This document shows, one piece after another, positions 44,336 to 51,520 of a stretch of 64,000 bases of DNA. Each line of letters begins with the position of its first letter. Position 1 is the first letter of the stretch. The DNA is from Deltaproteobacteria bacterium (GTDB taxonomy: Bacteria; Myxococcota; JADLHZ01): contig JADLHZ010000072.1 in NCBI GenBank assembly GCA_020848545.1, forward strand, positions 1 to 64,000, read 5' to 3'. Both the position numbers and the translations under genes were made by a program. The notes below the pieces were generated by a model. That model was not told where the DNA came from and did not search any database. It saw only the letters and a program-made list of their open reading frames with translations.

Positions 44336-44782
44336 TTATCGCAGCCGCGGCTCCTCTGTTGCCCCGAGCGTCGCGCGAAAGAAGGGCCACGCGTCATAGA
44401 GGTAGAGGGCGAACGGTGCCCACCAGAGCAGGTCGTTCCCGGCGCACAGGACAGCGGACTTCAGCGGCCACTGTCCGCTGGCGATGAGGCCGATGATCCC
44501 CACAGGGCCGAGCACCTTGCCGAGCAAGCCGATCGCCGCCATCGCAAAACCGTGCTCGGGTCTGCGGGCGATTTCGATGTATAGAAGCCCATACACTCCG
44601 ACGATCATGCCGATGCACATGAACATGGCTGGGTGGTTCAAGAGCGGCATGCCTGAGAAGCGAAAGAGCCACTGTGGATCGATCGCGGCATAGAGGCCCC
44701 ACGCGATGTTGTAGATTCCTGCCGCGAGGAACACGCCCCGGTGCCAGCGACGGCGTGCGATCACGTGCGTGCCCATGGCCAA
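44336..44782 (-). CDS. small four-helix membrane protein, 148 aa
   Basis: Four hydrophobic helices (GVFLAAGIYNIAWGLY, FMCIGMIVGVYGLLYI, AAIGLLGKVLGPVGIIGLI, LLWWAPFALYLYDAWPFF). Pattern and the GKV motif resemble the protein at 36670-37071. No named family or catalytic residues. Its start overlaps the 3' end of the preceding 179-residue gene by 22 nt and its stop is 6 nt before the barrel-like gene, so this is a five-gene minus-strand cluster with DUF4166. Confidence 0.7.
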   Translation of the reverse strand: MAMGTHVIARRRWHRGVFLAAGIYNIAWGLYAAIDPQWLFRFSGMPLLNHPAMFMCIGMIVGVYGLLYIEIARRPEHGFAMAAIGLLGKVLGPVGIIGLIASGQWPLKSAVLCAGNDLLWWAPFALYLYDAWPFFRATLGATEEPRLR

Positions 44783-45300
44783 GCGCTGCGCGGCACTTTG
44801 AGGACGGCGAGCAAGTCGCGCACGCCGGAAGTGAAGACGCCGCCGGCCATCAGCAGCATCACGACGCGCAGCGGCTCAGGCACTGCCGGCGGCGCGTAGA
44901 CGAGCGCGGTCTCGGCGTGAAACCAACCCCACACTTCGGGCAACCAGTACGCGAGCGCGGCGCCATAGACGAGCGCCATCAGCGTGTGCGACGCGCGCTC
45001 GCCGGCATAGACGCCGCCACGCTCCTTGCGCGCCGTATCCTCGACGATGAAGTCGGCGATGGTGATACCGATCTCGGCGGTCACCATGGCGAAGAGCAAC
45101 AGCGCGAGCGCGCCTTTCCACGCATAGAACGGGAGCGTCGTGAAAATGAGCGCGTAGATGAAGTCGCGCCCGGCGTGTAGGGCGAGCTCCGTGCGCGCCG
45201 CCGGCAATGCGACGAGGCGCGCGCGGTACTCATGATAATAGAGCGTGTCGAACGCGCCGATCACGCCTTGGGCCGTAAGCAGCCAGAGGACGGTGCTCAT
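44761..45300 (-). CDS. membrane protein of unknown function, 179 aa
   Basis: ATG 45300 overlaps the TGA of the DUF4166 gene by 4 nt, which fixes the start; the frame extends far upstream only as shadow sequence. Five or so hydrophobic helices begin immediately (TVLWLLTAQGVIGAFDTLYY). A charged motif YYHEYRARL near the first helix and GRDFIYALIF later could be metal-binding or catalytic, but I recognise no family. It is coupled to DUF4166, with which it may form a unit. Confidence 0.75.
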   Translation of the reverse strand: MSTVLWLLTAQGVIGAFDTLYYHEYRARLVALPAARTELALHAGRDFIYALIFTTLPFYAWKGALALLLFAMVTAEIGITIADFIVEDTARKERGGVYAGERASHTLMALVYGAALAYWLPEVWGWFHAETALVYAPPAVPEPLRVVMLLMAGGVFTSGVRDLLAVLKVPRSAWPWART

Positions 45301-45854
45301 GTGACGACCTCGAGGCGGCCGCTGTAGCGCAGGATCAAGCCGAGCACGGGCGCCTCCATGCGGATGTCGCTCACCATTGCGCCGTGCTCTTCGTGGACGC
45401 GCGCCGAGACGCGCACCGCGAGGAAGCTGGGCAGCGGAAGCCGCAGCGGGCCGAGGCGAAGGGCGTGGCGGACTTGGCGAAACACGAGCGCGCCTTGCTC
45501 GTTGACGAGGGCGAAGCGGACTTCGGTCGTGCCTACGCGCTCGACGATGTGCCCGCCGTCCTGCCACTGCTCGCTGACCATCGCGACGCCGCCGAAAATC
45601 CGCGACCAGCGCTCGCCCCTCGCCGTCGCGCTGACTTCTAGGCGCACGTCGACGCCGTCGCCGGCCCGCGGCAAGCCCGCGAGGCGCACGAGCACCCGGC
45701 CGATCCAAAAGCGGCTGTGCTGTACCGCAAAGACGCCGCGCGCTCTCAGCGACCGCCCGCCCACGTGGAACGCGCGCACCACCGGCGAGAGTTCGTTGAA
45801 GCTTGCCCCGAGCACCGACGGATAGAGTCCCACAGCGACAGAAAGGTAGCACAC
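45297..45854 (-). CDS. DUF4166 domain protein
   Basis: A 185-residue soluble protein matching DUF4166: LYPSVLGASFNELSPVVRAFH at the N-terminus and beta-rich sequence thereafter (GERWSRIFGGVAMVS, LRLGPLRLPLPSFLA). The start may be GTG 45854 or the GTG at 45833; neither has a clear ribosome site. DUF4166 proteins are often near NAD-dependent oxidoreductases; none is here. The repeat array begins 13 bp upstream of the start, in the region that would carry the promoter. Confidence 0.8.
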   Translation of the reverse strand: MCYLSVAVGLYPSVLGASFNELSPVVRAFHVGGRSLRARGVFAVQHSRFWIGRVLVRLAGLPRAGDGVDVRLEVSATARGERWSRIFGGVAMVSEQWQDGGHIVERVGTTEVRFALVNEQGALVFRQVRHALRLGPLRLPLPSFLAVRVSARVHEEHGAMVSDIRMEAPVLGLILRYSGRLEVVT

Positions 45855-45866
45855 CCGCCGTCAAGC

Positions 45867-46011
45867 CTCCCCGGTCCCTTTTCCGCTGTCCCTTCTCCCC
45901 GGTCCCTTTTCGGCGCGGTCTCCCCGGTCCCTTTTCGGCGCGGTCTCCCCGGTCCCTTTTTCGCTGTCCCTTCTCCCCGGTCCCTTCTCGGGGCCTCCCC
46001 GGTCCCTTTTC
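45867..46011 (+). repeat. array of six CTCCCCGGTCCCTTTTC repeats
   Basis: Copies at 45867-45883, 45895-45911, 45920-45936, 45945-45962, 45973-45989 and 45995-46011, with a partial copy to about 46030. Spacers are short (5-11 bp) and themselves repetitive (GGCGCGGT or CGCTGTCCCTT). The array fills the gap between the divergent DUF4166 and EXPERA genes. The same unit occurs at 10494-10509 (inverted) and 57728-57773. It resembles a REP-like dispersed element, not CRISPR. Confidence 0.9.
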
Positions 46012-46066
46012 GGGGCCCTTTTCGGGGCGTAGTCGCGGGCGCCGGAGTTTGATACGAGGCGACGCC

Positions 46067-46570
46067 ATGCAAGCGCCTGCGCCATTGACGGTCCGACCGC
46101 TGCGAGAACGGCCGGTCGACCTGTTCTTCGTCGTCGCGTTCGCGACGTTTTGCTGCACGTCGATCTTCTTCGACTCGCTGAACGCGTTCGGCATTCCCAT
46201 CACGCCCGACGCCGACAACGCGATCGCGCGCATGACCTACGAGCTCTACGCCAAGGACACCGACCTCTTGCTCGCCGCAAACCCGTGGATGGTTCAGCTC
46301 GAGCTGTGGATCTCCACCTTCGTCTTCGCGCCGTTCTACGTCGCTGCGATCTACGCGCTAGTGAAGGGCCGCGACTGGATCCACATCCCGGCGATCGCGT
46401 TCGCAGCAGCGATGGTCTACAGCCTCGTCCTCTATCTCGGGCACCAGTTCGTCCCACCGTACGTGTCGCCGAACCCAGTGAAGGTCTTCGCTGCGAACGG
46501 CCCCTACGCGCTCATCGCCGTCGCGTTCGCGTACCGCATGCGCAAGCCGCGCCCCTTCTCGGAGACCTGA
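46067..46570 (+). CDS. EXPERA/TMEM97-like membrane protein
   Basis: About 167 residues from ATG 46067 (the longer frame upstream is translation of the repeat array). Four membrane helices, with RPVDLFFVVAF at the first and LLLAANPWMVQLELW, FVFAPFYVAAIYAL and an aromatic/Pro-rich third, match the EXPERA domain of TMEM97/sigma-2 receptor and EBP sterol isomerases. In eukaryotes these proteins act on or bind sterols; bacterial members are few and uncharacterised. Its TGA shares a base with the ATG of the M18 aminopeptidase, so the pair is coupled. Confidence 0.75.
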   Translation: MQAPAPLTVRPLRERPVDLFFVVAFATFCCTSIFFDSLNAFGIPITPDADNAIARMTYELYAKDTDLLLAANPWMVQLELWISTFVFAPFYVAAIYALVKGRDWIHIPAIAFAAAMVYSLVLYLGHQFVPPYVSPNPVKVFAANGPYALIAVAFAYRMRKPRPFSET

Positions 46571-47865
46571 TGCCCAAGAAGCACGCCCATGCTGCCGCCG
46601 AAGATCTGATCGCGTTCATCGACGCGTCGCCTTCGCCCTTTCACGCCGTCAAGGAGATCGCCCGCCGCCTCGAAGCCGACGGCTACCAAGCGCTCGACGA
46701 AAGCGCCGAGTGGAAGCTGCAGAAAGGCGACAAGCGCTACGTCGTCCGCCAAGACAGCTCGATCCTCGCCTTCACGGTGGGCCGCGCGCCGCTCGTCAAA
46801 GCCGGCTTCACCATCGTCGGCGCGCATACGGACTCGCCGTGCTTGAAGCTGAAGCCGCGGCCCGCGCTCGCGAAGAACGGCTTCGTGCAGCTCGCGTGCG
46901 AAGTGTACGGCGGCGCGCTCCATTCGACGTGGCTCGATCGCGATCTCGGCGTCGCCGGCCGCGTTACGCTGAAGAACGGTAGCCGCTTCGTCGAGCGCAC
47001 CCGCCCGCTCCTGCGCATCCCGAACGTGGCGATCCACTTGAACCGGAACGTGAACACCGACGGCTTGAAGCTGAATCCGCAAACGCAGCTCGTGCCGATC
47101 TTCGCGCTCGACGACAGCGAAAAAGCGAAGGAGCGTGCGTTGCCGAGCCTGCTCACGCTGCTCGGGGTGAGGAACGCGGCCGACGTCACCGACTTCGACC
47201 TTTGCCTCTTCGACACCCAAGGCGGCACGTTGTCGGGCCGCGACGACGAGCTCATCCACTCGGCCCGCCTCGACAACCTCGCGAGCTGCCACGCCGGGCT
47301 CTCAGCGCTGCTCGAAGCGGGCTCGAAGAACGCCGACGCGACGCGCGTGCTCGTATGCTTCGACCACGAAGAGGTCGGCAGCGAGTCGGCGCAAGGCGCG
47401 GCCGGGCCGTTCCTGAACCAGACGCTCGAACGACTCGTCGAAGTGCTCGCGGCCGGCGAAGCACAGGCGTTTCAACGCGCGATCGCGAGCTCGTTCTGCG
47501 TCTCGGCCGACATGGCGCACTCCGTTCATCCGAACTACGCCGACCTGCACGAGCCCGAGCACATGCCGAAGCTCGGCAAAGGCCCGGTGATCAAAGCGAA
47601 CGCAAGCCAGCGCTACGCGACGAGCGGCACGTCGGCGGCGCGCTTCTCGCTCGCTTGCAAGGACGCCGGCGTCACGCCGCAGCGCTTCGTCGTGCGGAGC
47701 GACATGGCCTGCGGCAGCACGATCGGGCCGATCACCGCCGCCGGCCTCGGCATCACGACGGTGGACGTGGGCAATCCGATGCTGTCGATGCACTCGATTC
47801 GAGAGATGGCAGCGGCGGCCGACGTCGAGCCGATGATTCGCGTGCTCGCGCGGCTGTACCGCTAA
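46570..47865 (+). CDS. M18-family aspartyl aminopeptidase
   Basis: A 431-residue cytosolic metallo-aminopeptidase (DNPEP/ApeB family) with the dinuclear-zinc ligands: GAHTDSPCL (His), SARLDNLAS (Asp), DHEEVGSES (Glu-Glu) and MAHSVHPNY (His). SDMACGSTIG near the C-terminus is typical of the active core. It removes N-terminal Asp or Glu. Translation is coupled to the EXPERA protein. Its last 113 bp overlap, on the other strand, the 3' end of the exosortase gene. Confidence 0.93.
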   Translation: MPKKHAHAAAEDLIAFIDASPSPFHAVKEIARRLEADGYQALDESAEWKLQKGDKRYVVRQDSSILAFTVGRAPLVKAGFTIVGAHTDSPCLKLKPRPALAKNGFVQLACEVYGGALHSTWLDRDLGVAGRVTLKNGSRFVERTRPLLRIPNVAIHLNRNVNTDGLKLNPQTQLVPIFALDDSEKAKERALPSLLTLLGVRNAADVTDFDLCLFDTQGGTLSGRDDELIHSARLDNLASCHAGLSALLEAGSKNADATRVLVCFDHEEVGSESAQGAAGPFLNQTLERLVEVLAAGEAQAFQRAIASSFCVSADMAHSVHPNYADLHEPEHMPKLGKGPVIKANASQRYATSGTSAARFSLACKDAGVTPQRFVVRSDMACGSTIGPITAAGLGITTVDVGNPMLSMHSIREMAAAADVEPMIRVLARLYR

Positions 47866-48460
47866 CGACACCGATAACCAGCGCGATCGCCGCGGCGACG
47901 AGACAGACGAGCGCGGCGTGCGCGAAGAAGCGCGGATCCTTCGCGGCGCCGTTGAGCCAGGGCACGACCACCGTGAGCCCGAGGTAGCACGCGAGCGGCA
48001 CGTACCAGCGCGCGCGGCGGACGACGCACACGTAGAGCACCGACAACCCGACGAAGTAGATCACGGTGCCTTCGAGCCGGTGCAGTGTATCCGCGTTGAT
48101 CCACTGCGGCGGCGCGCTCGCGTGCGAGACCGCGATGGCGATGCGCACGGCGTTCATCACCACGGCCGACAGGTAAGCGATCGCGGCGTTCGCGAAGATC
48201 CCGCGCCGCGAGACGCAGAGCAAGATGAACGCGGTGATCGCGTAGTTCACGCCGGCGCAGGGCTTGGCGATCGCAAACGCGAGCGGGCGGTGGACGAAGC
48301 CGAGCTCCGCTTCGTAATCGAAGGGTAGGCCGGTCAGCAGCTCGACGAGCGCGGTCGTGGGTCGCAAAATCCAGGCAAGATCGGCCACGGGCGCCGTCGA
48401 GTAGTGCTGCTTCAGCGCGAACGAGAGCAGGAGGACGACGGCGGCCCGCGCGGCGATCAC
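47753..48460 (-). CDS. xrtK: exosortase (XrtK-like)
   Basis: A 235-residue polytopic protein with about seven membrane helices, starting at GTG 48460. The exosortase/archaeosortase catalytic triad is present: Cys68 in AKPCAGVNY, Arg106 in VMNAVRIAI and His127 in TLHRLEGTV. These enzymes cleave a C-terminal sorting signal from surface proteins. Its start overlaps the stop of the VIT-vWA gene by 4 nt, and that protein ends in a matching signal, so it looks like a dedicated pair. The C-terminal 38 or so residues overlap the M18 gene and may be poorly conserved. The K class is assigned by length and motif pattern only. Confidence 0.75.
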   Translation of the reverse strand: MIAARAAVVLLLSFALKQHYSTAPVADLAWILRPTTALVELLTGLPFDYEAELGFVHRPLAFAIAKPCAGVNYAITAFILLCVSRRGIFANAAIAYLSAVVMNAVRIAIAVSHASAPPQWINADTLHRLEGTVIYFVGLSVLYVCVVRRARWYVPLACYLGLTVVVPWLNGAAKDPRFFAHAALVCLVAAAIALVIGVVSGTAARARESSARRRPPLPSLESSASTASDCPRPPS

Positions 48461-50424
48461 GCGACTCCCCGAGCGCGGCGGCGGCCGAGCACGAACGCGA
48501 TCGCGACGACCAAGAGCAAGATGACGAGCTCCGGCTCACTCCCGTTCGTCACGCCGACGGCGTGGTCGGACACGCCCTCGGGCATGGGCAGCGGCTGCGT
48601 CACGTCGGTGCCGGCCGCGTTCGTGCGCACGCGCTCGTGCACCGCGATGAACGACGTGTACTTCGTGAGCAAGCTGTAGCCGAGGCCGATGTTCACGATC
48701 TGCGCACGCGTATCTTGGTCGTCGTTGCCGCGGCCGAAGTCCGCAAGCGTCGTCAGTCGCGAGCGCGCCCAGAGCTGGCGCAGCGCGCGGTTCTTCGGCG
48801 ACGGCATGTCTTTGGTGATCGCGAAGTGTTGATCGTACGAGCCGCCGGCGGTGTAGCCGCGCAAGCTCAACGCGCCCTTGCCGTTGCCGCGGTACTTGCC
48901 GGTGACGACGACCGGCCGCGACGCGAACACATCCGGGATCGTCTTCGGCTCCATGTCGTAGAGCTCGACGCCGTCGCCTTGCAGCGTGAGGCCCGTCAGC
49001 ACGGGCGACGCGATGTATTCGCGAAAACGCTCGGCCGAGGCGTTGGCCTCCTCCGGCTTCGTGATCACGAACGGCTCGCCCATGCCGGCGCGCGCGACGC
49101 CTTCGATCAAGTGCCGGTTCACGGCCGAGCCGATGCCGAACGAAAAGACGTTGGTCGCGTTCAAGTGATCGCGGATGAAGTCGAAGGCTTCGCTCTCTTC
49201 GGCGATGTAGCCGTCCGTGACGACGATCATGCTGCGCGCGACGCCGTCGGTCTTTGGCAGCGCAAACGCGGTCTGCAACGCGGCGCAGAGCTCGGTGCCG
49301 CCGCCGCCGCGTTGGTTGTCGATGATGCGCATCGCGGCCTGCAGGTTCTCGTCGGTCGCCGGCATAGACGTCTCGGACAGCGTCGCGGCGCGGCCGGAGA
49401 AGAGCACGACGTTGAAGCGCTCGTACGGGCGCAGGTCGGCGAAGAGCCGGCGCATCAACGTCTTGGCGGTGTCGAGCGGGAAGCCGTACATCGAGCCCGA
49501 CACGTCGAGCACGAAGATGTACTCGCGCGGCGTCACCATATCCTGAACGGTGCGCTTCGGCGGCTCGGCCATCAGCAAAAAGTACTTCTCGTCGCCGTGC
49601 TCATAGAGCATCACGCCGCTCGCGACTTTGTCCTGCGCCAGCGCGTACTCGAGGATGAAGTCGCGATTCGCAGGGTTCTTCTCGAAGTGCGAGTCAAACT
49701 CGAGGGCCATCTCCGAGCCAGGAAGAAAACGGATGCGGTGCGACGGCGAGCCCGCGCGCTGAATCGGCAGACCAGCGGCGATCGTCGCCTGCAGCGTGAA
49801 CGCCATCGGGCTCGGCTGATTCTCGTGCAGGTACGGTGTGACGATGAACTGATCGACCGGCGTCGCGTCGGCGAGGAGCGTATGTGAGTAGCGCGGACCG
49901 ACCACGGTTGGAAACACGAAGGAGTATACGCCGTCGGTCGGCACGAGCAGCTCGGTGTACGAGAGCTCGACGCGAATGGTGTCTCCCGGGAGCACGTTCG
50001 ACACGTTCATGGTGAAGACGTTCGGGCGCTCTTGCGTGAGCAGCGACGCGCTCTTTCCCGCCTCTTTGGCGGCCTTGAACTCCTTCTCGGCCTGCGCGCG
50101 TTCTTTGATCTTCGCCGTGATGACCTGCTCGCCGACGATCATGCGCATCGCGTGCACGGCGGCGCGGGTCGACGCTGGGAAGACGTAGCGCGCGTGAATC
50201 GGCGTCGCGCCTTCGTTGGCGTACGTCTGCGTGATCATCACCTCGGCGACCACGCCAGTGACCGCGACGTCGACGTGCGTGCTCTTCAGCGGCAGCGGAT
50301 CGACGCCTTCCGCCGCGCCCTCGACGACGAAGTACGGCGCCAGTGTCTTTTCGAGCGGCGCGTCAGGATCGGCAAAAACGGCGATGGGAACCAAGAGAAG
50401 GACGACGAAGGCGATGGTGCGCAT
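48457..50424 (-). CDS. VIT-vWA protein with C-terminal exosortase sorting signal
   Basis: A 655-residue exported protein; ATG 50424 gives a signal peptide (RTIAFVVLLLVPIAVFA). The VIT domain spans about 35-170 (HARYVFPASTRAAVHAM, TLLTQERPNVFTMNVSN-type core), and the vWA domain about 300-480 with MIDAS motif DVSGSM, Thr in GGGGTEL and Asp in VTDGY. The C-terminus is a three-part sorting signal: SEPEL, then the helix VILLLVVAIAFVL, then RRRARG. It overlaps the exosortase gene by 4 nt. VIT-vWA proteins paired with sortases or exosortases are known from other phyla; a structural or adhesive role is likely. Confidence 0.85.
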   Translation of the reverse strand: MRTIAFVVLLLVPIAVFADPDAPLEKTLAPYFVVEGAAEGVDPLPLKSTHVDVAVTGVVAEVMITQTYANEGATPIHARYVFPASTRAAVHAMRMIVGEQVITAKIKERAQAEKEFKAAKEAGKSASLLTQERPNVFTMNVSNVLPGDTIRVELSYTELLVPTDGVYSFVFPTVVGPRYSHTLLADATPVDQFIVTPYLHENQPSPMAFTLQATIAAGLPIQRAGSPSHRIRFLPGSEMALEFDSHFEKNPANRDFILEYALAQDKVASGVMLYEHGDEKYFLLMAEPPKRTVQDMVTPREYIFVLDVSGSMYGFPLDTAKTLMRRLFADLRPYERFNVVLFSGRAATLSETSMPATDENLQAAMRIIDNQRGGGGTELCAALQTAFALPKTDGVARSMIVVTDGYIAEESEAFDFIRDHLNATNVFSFGIGSAVNRHLIEGVARAGMGEPFVITKPEEANASAERFREYIASPVLTGLTLQGDGVELYDMEPKTIPDVFASRPVVVTGKYRGNGKGALSLRGYTAGGSYDQHFAITKDMPSPKNRALRQLWARSRLTTLADFGRGNDDQDTRAQIVNIGLGYSLLTKYTSFIAVHERVRTNAAGTDVTQPLPMPEGVSDHAVGVTNGSEPELVILLLVVAIAFVLGRRRARGVA

Positions 50425-50507
50425 GCCCGAAGAAACCACGGGCGCCGCGGGGTCTCAGTGCGCCTCAGCCCCAATCTTCGTGCAAAGACAGTGCAGTAGC
50501 GGGACCT

Positions 50508-51410
50508 TTATCCCACTTTTTTCTTGGCGACGGCGACGTCGTTGAGCTTCGCCAGCACCTCACCGACGAAGGTCTCGTAGGCAACGGCGACTTTACTGGC
50601 CTTGTCGAAGTCGTAGATCGTCTTCCCCTCGAGCTGCGCCCGCGGGGCGGCGGTACCGACCGGGATCTCGGTGTCGAAGACCAGGCTGCCGAACATGTCG
50701 TGCAGCGACTGCTCCATCGTCGTGTTCAGCGACTTGTTCCGCCGGTCGACGCGCGTCGGCAAGACGCCGAGCACGTTCAGGCGGTGGCCGAGGCGCGCCG
50801 CGATGGTCTCGACGGTCTGCAAGATGTCGCCCACCCCTTCGAGCGAGAGCACGGTGAGGTCGCTCGGCACGATCAAGTGATCGGCGGCGAGCAGCGCGTT
50901 CAGCGTGAGGTTGCCGAGGTTCGGCGGGCAATCGAAGACGATGTAGTCGTAGTGCGTGCGCGTGATCTCGATGGCGCTGCGCAGGATGAACTCTTTGCCG
51001 ATCTTCGTCGCGAGCAGGCTCTCGGTATCGTTCAGCGTCTTGTCGGAAGGCGTCAGGTGCAAGTCGTCGACGCTCGTCGCGTAGGCGGCCTCCATCAGCT
51101 CGCGCGCCCTCGTGCGATCGCCGAGGAGGAGCTGCGAGATCGTCGGCAGGTCGGTCGGGACGACGGAGCGAAATGCGGTGGCGATGTGCGCCTGCGAGTC
51201 GAGGTCGACGAGCAGCACGCGCTTGCCGGCGAGCTTCGCGAGGCCTGCGGCGAGGCTGACGGCCGTCGTCGTCTTGCCAACGCCGCCCTTCGACGCCGCG
51301 ATCGCGAGCACGCGCGCGCGCCGGTGTCCGCGCTCCAAAGTAGAACCGCCGGCACCAGGGACGAAGCGCTTCAACCTCTCGGTCAACATCGATCGTAGAT
51401 CACTCGCCAT
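50508..51410 (-). CDS. ParA/MinD-like ATPase
   Basis: A 300-residue ATPase. ATG 51410 is preceded by GGAGGG, which decides the start over the longer frame. The deviant Walker A ASKGGVGKTTTAVSL has the signature lysine; LLVDLDSQAHIA is the switch I/Walker A' region and YIVFDCPPNLGNLTLNALL the Walker B. The protein should bind DNA non-specifically and form dynamic gradients for chromosome, plasmid or protein positioning. No ParB gene or parS-like palindrome is nearby, so it may be an orphan that positions another cargo such as a chemosensory array or polysaccharide machine. It lies downstream of ompA with opposite-strand neighbours on both sides. Confidence 0.9.
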   Translation of the reverse strand: MASDLRSMLTERLKRFVPGAGGSTLERGHRRARVLAIAASKGGVGKTTTAVSLAAGLAKLAGKRVLLVDLDSQAHIATAFRSVVPTDLPTISQLLLGDRTRARELMEAAYATSVDDLHLTPSDKTLNDTESLLATKIGKEFILRSAIEITRTHYDYIVFDCPPNLGNLTLNALLAADHLIVPSDLTVLSLEGVGDILQTVETIAARLGHRLNVLGVLPTRVDRRNKSLNTTMEQSLHDMFGSLVFDTEIPVGTAAPRAQLEGKTIYDFDKASKVAVAYETFVGEVLAKLNDVAVAKKKVG

Positions 51411-51520
51411 GCGTCGTATCCCTCCGACACGCACGCTAAGGGAGAAGCGCCCGGCGATCAATCACAATGTGTAAAGTTTATGACGTCGAGATTTCGCTAC
51501 GTCGGGACGCGCTGCGACGA

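Noticed and set aside
45867-46030. Repeat array considered as CRISPR
   Set aside because: Repeats are only 16-18 bp, spacers are 5-11 bp and repetitive, and no cas genes are present.
50508-51410. ParA-like gene considered as part of a plasmid or chromosome partition locus
   Set aside because: No ParB gene or parS-like palindrome is in the neighbourhood.
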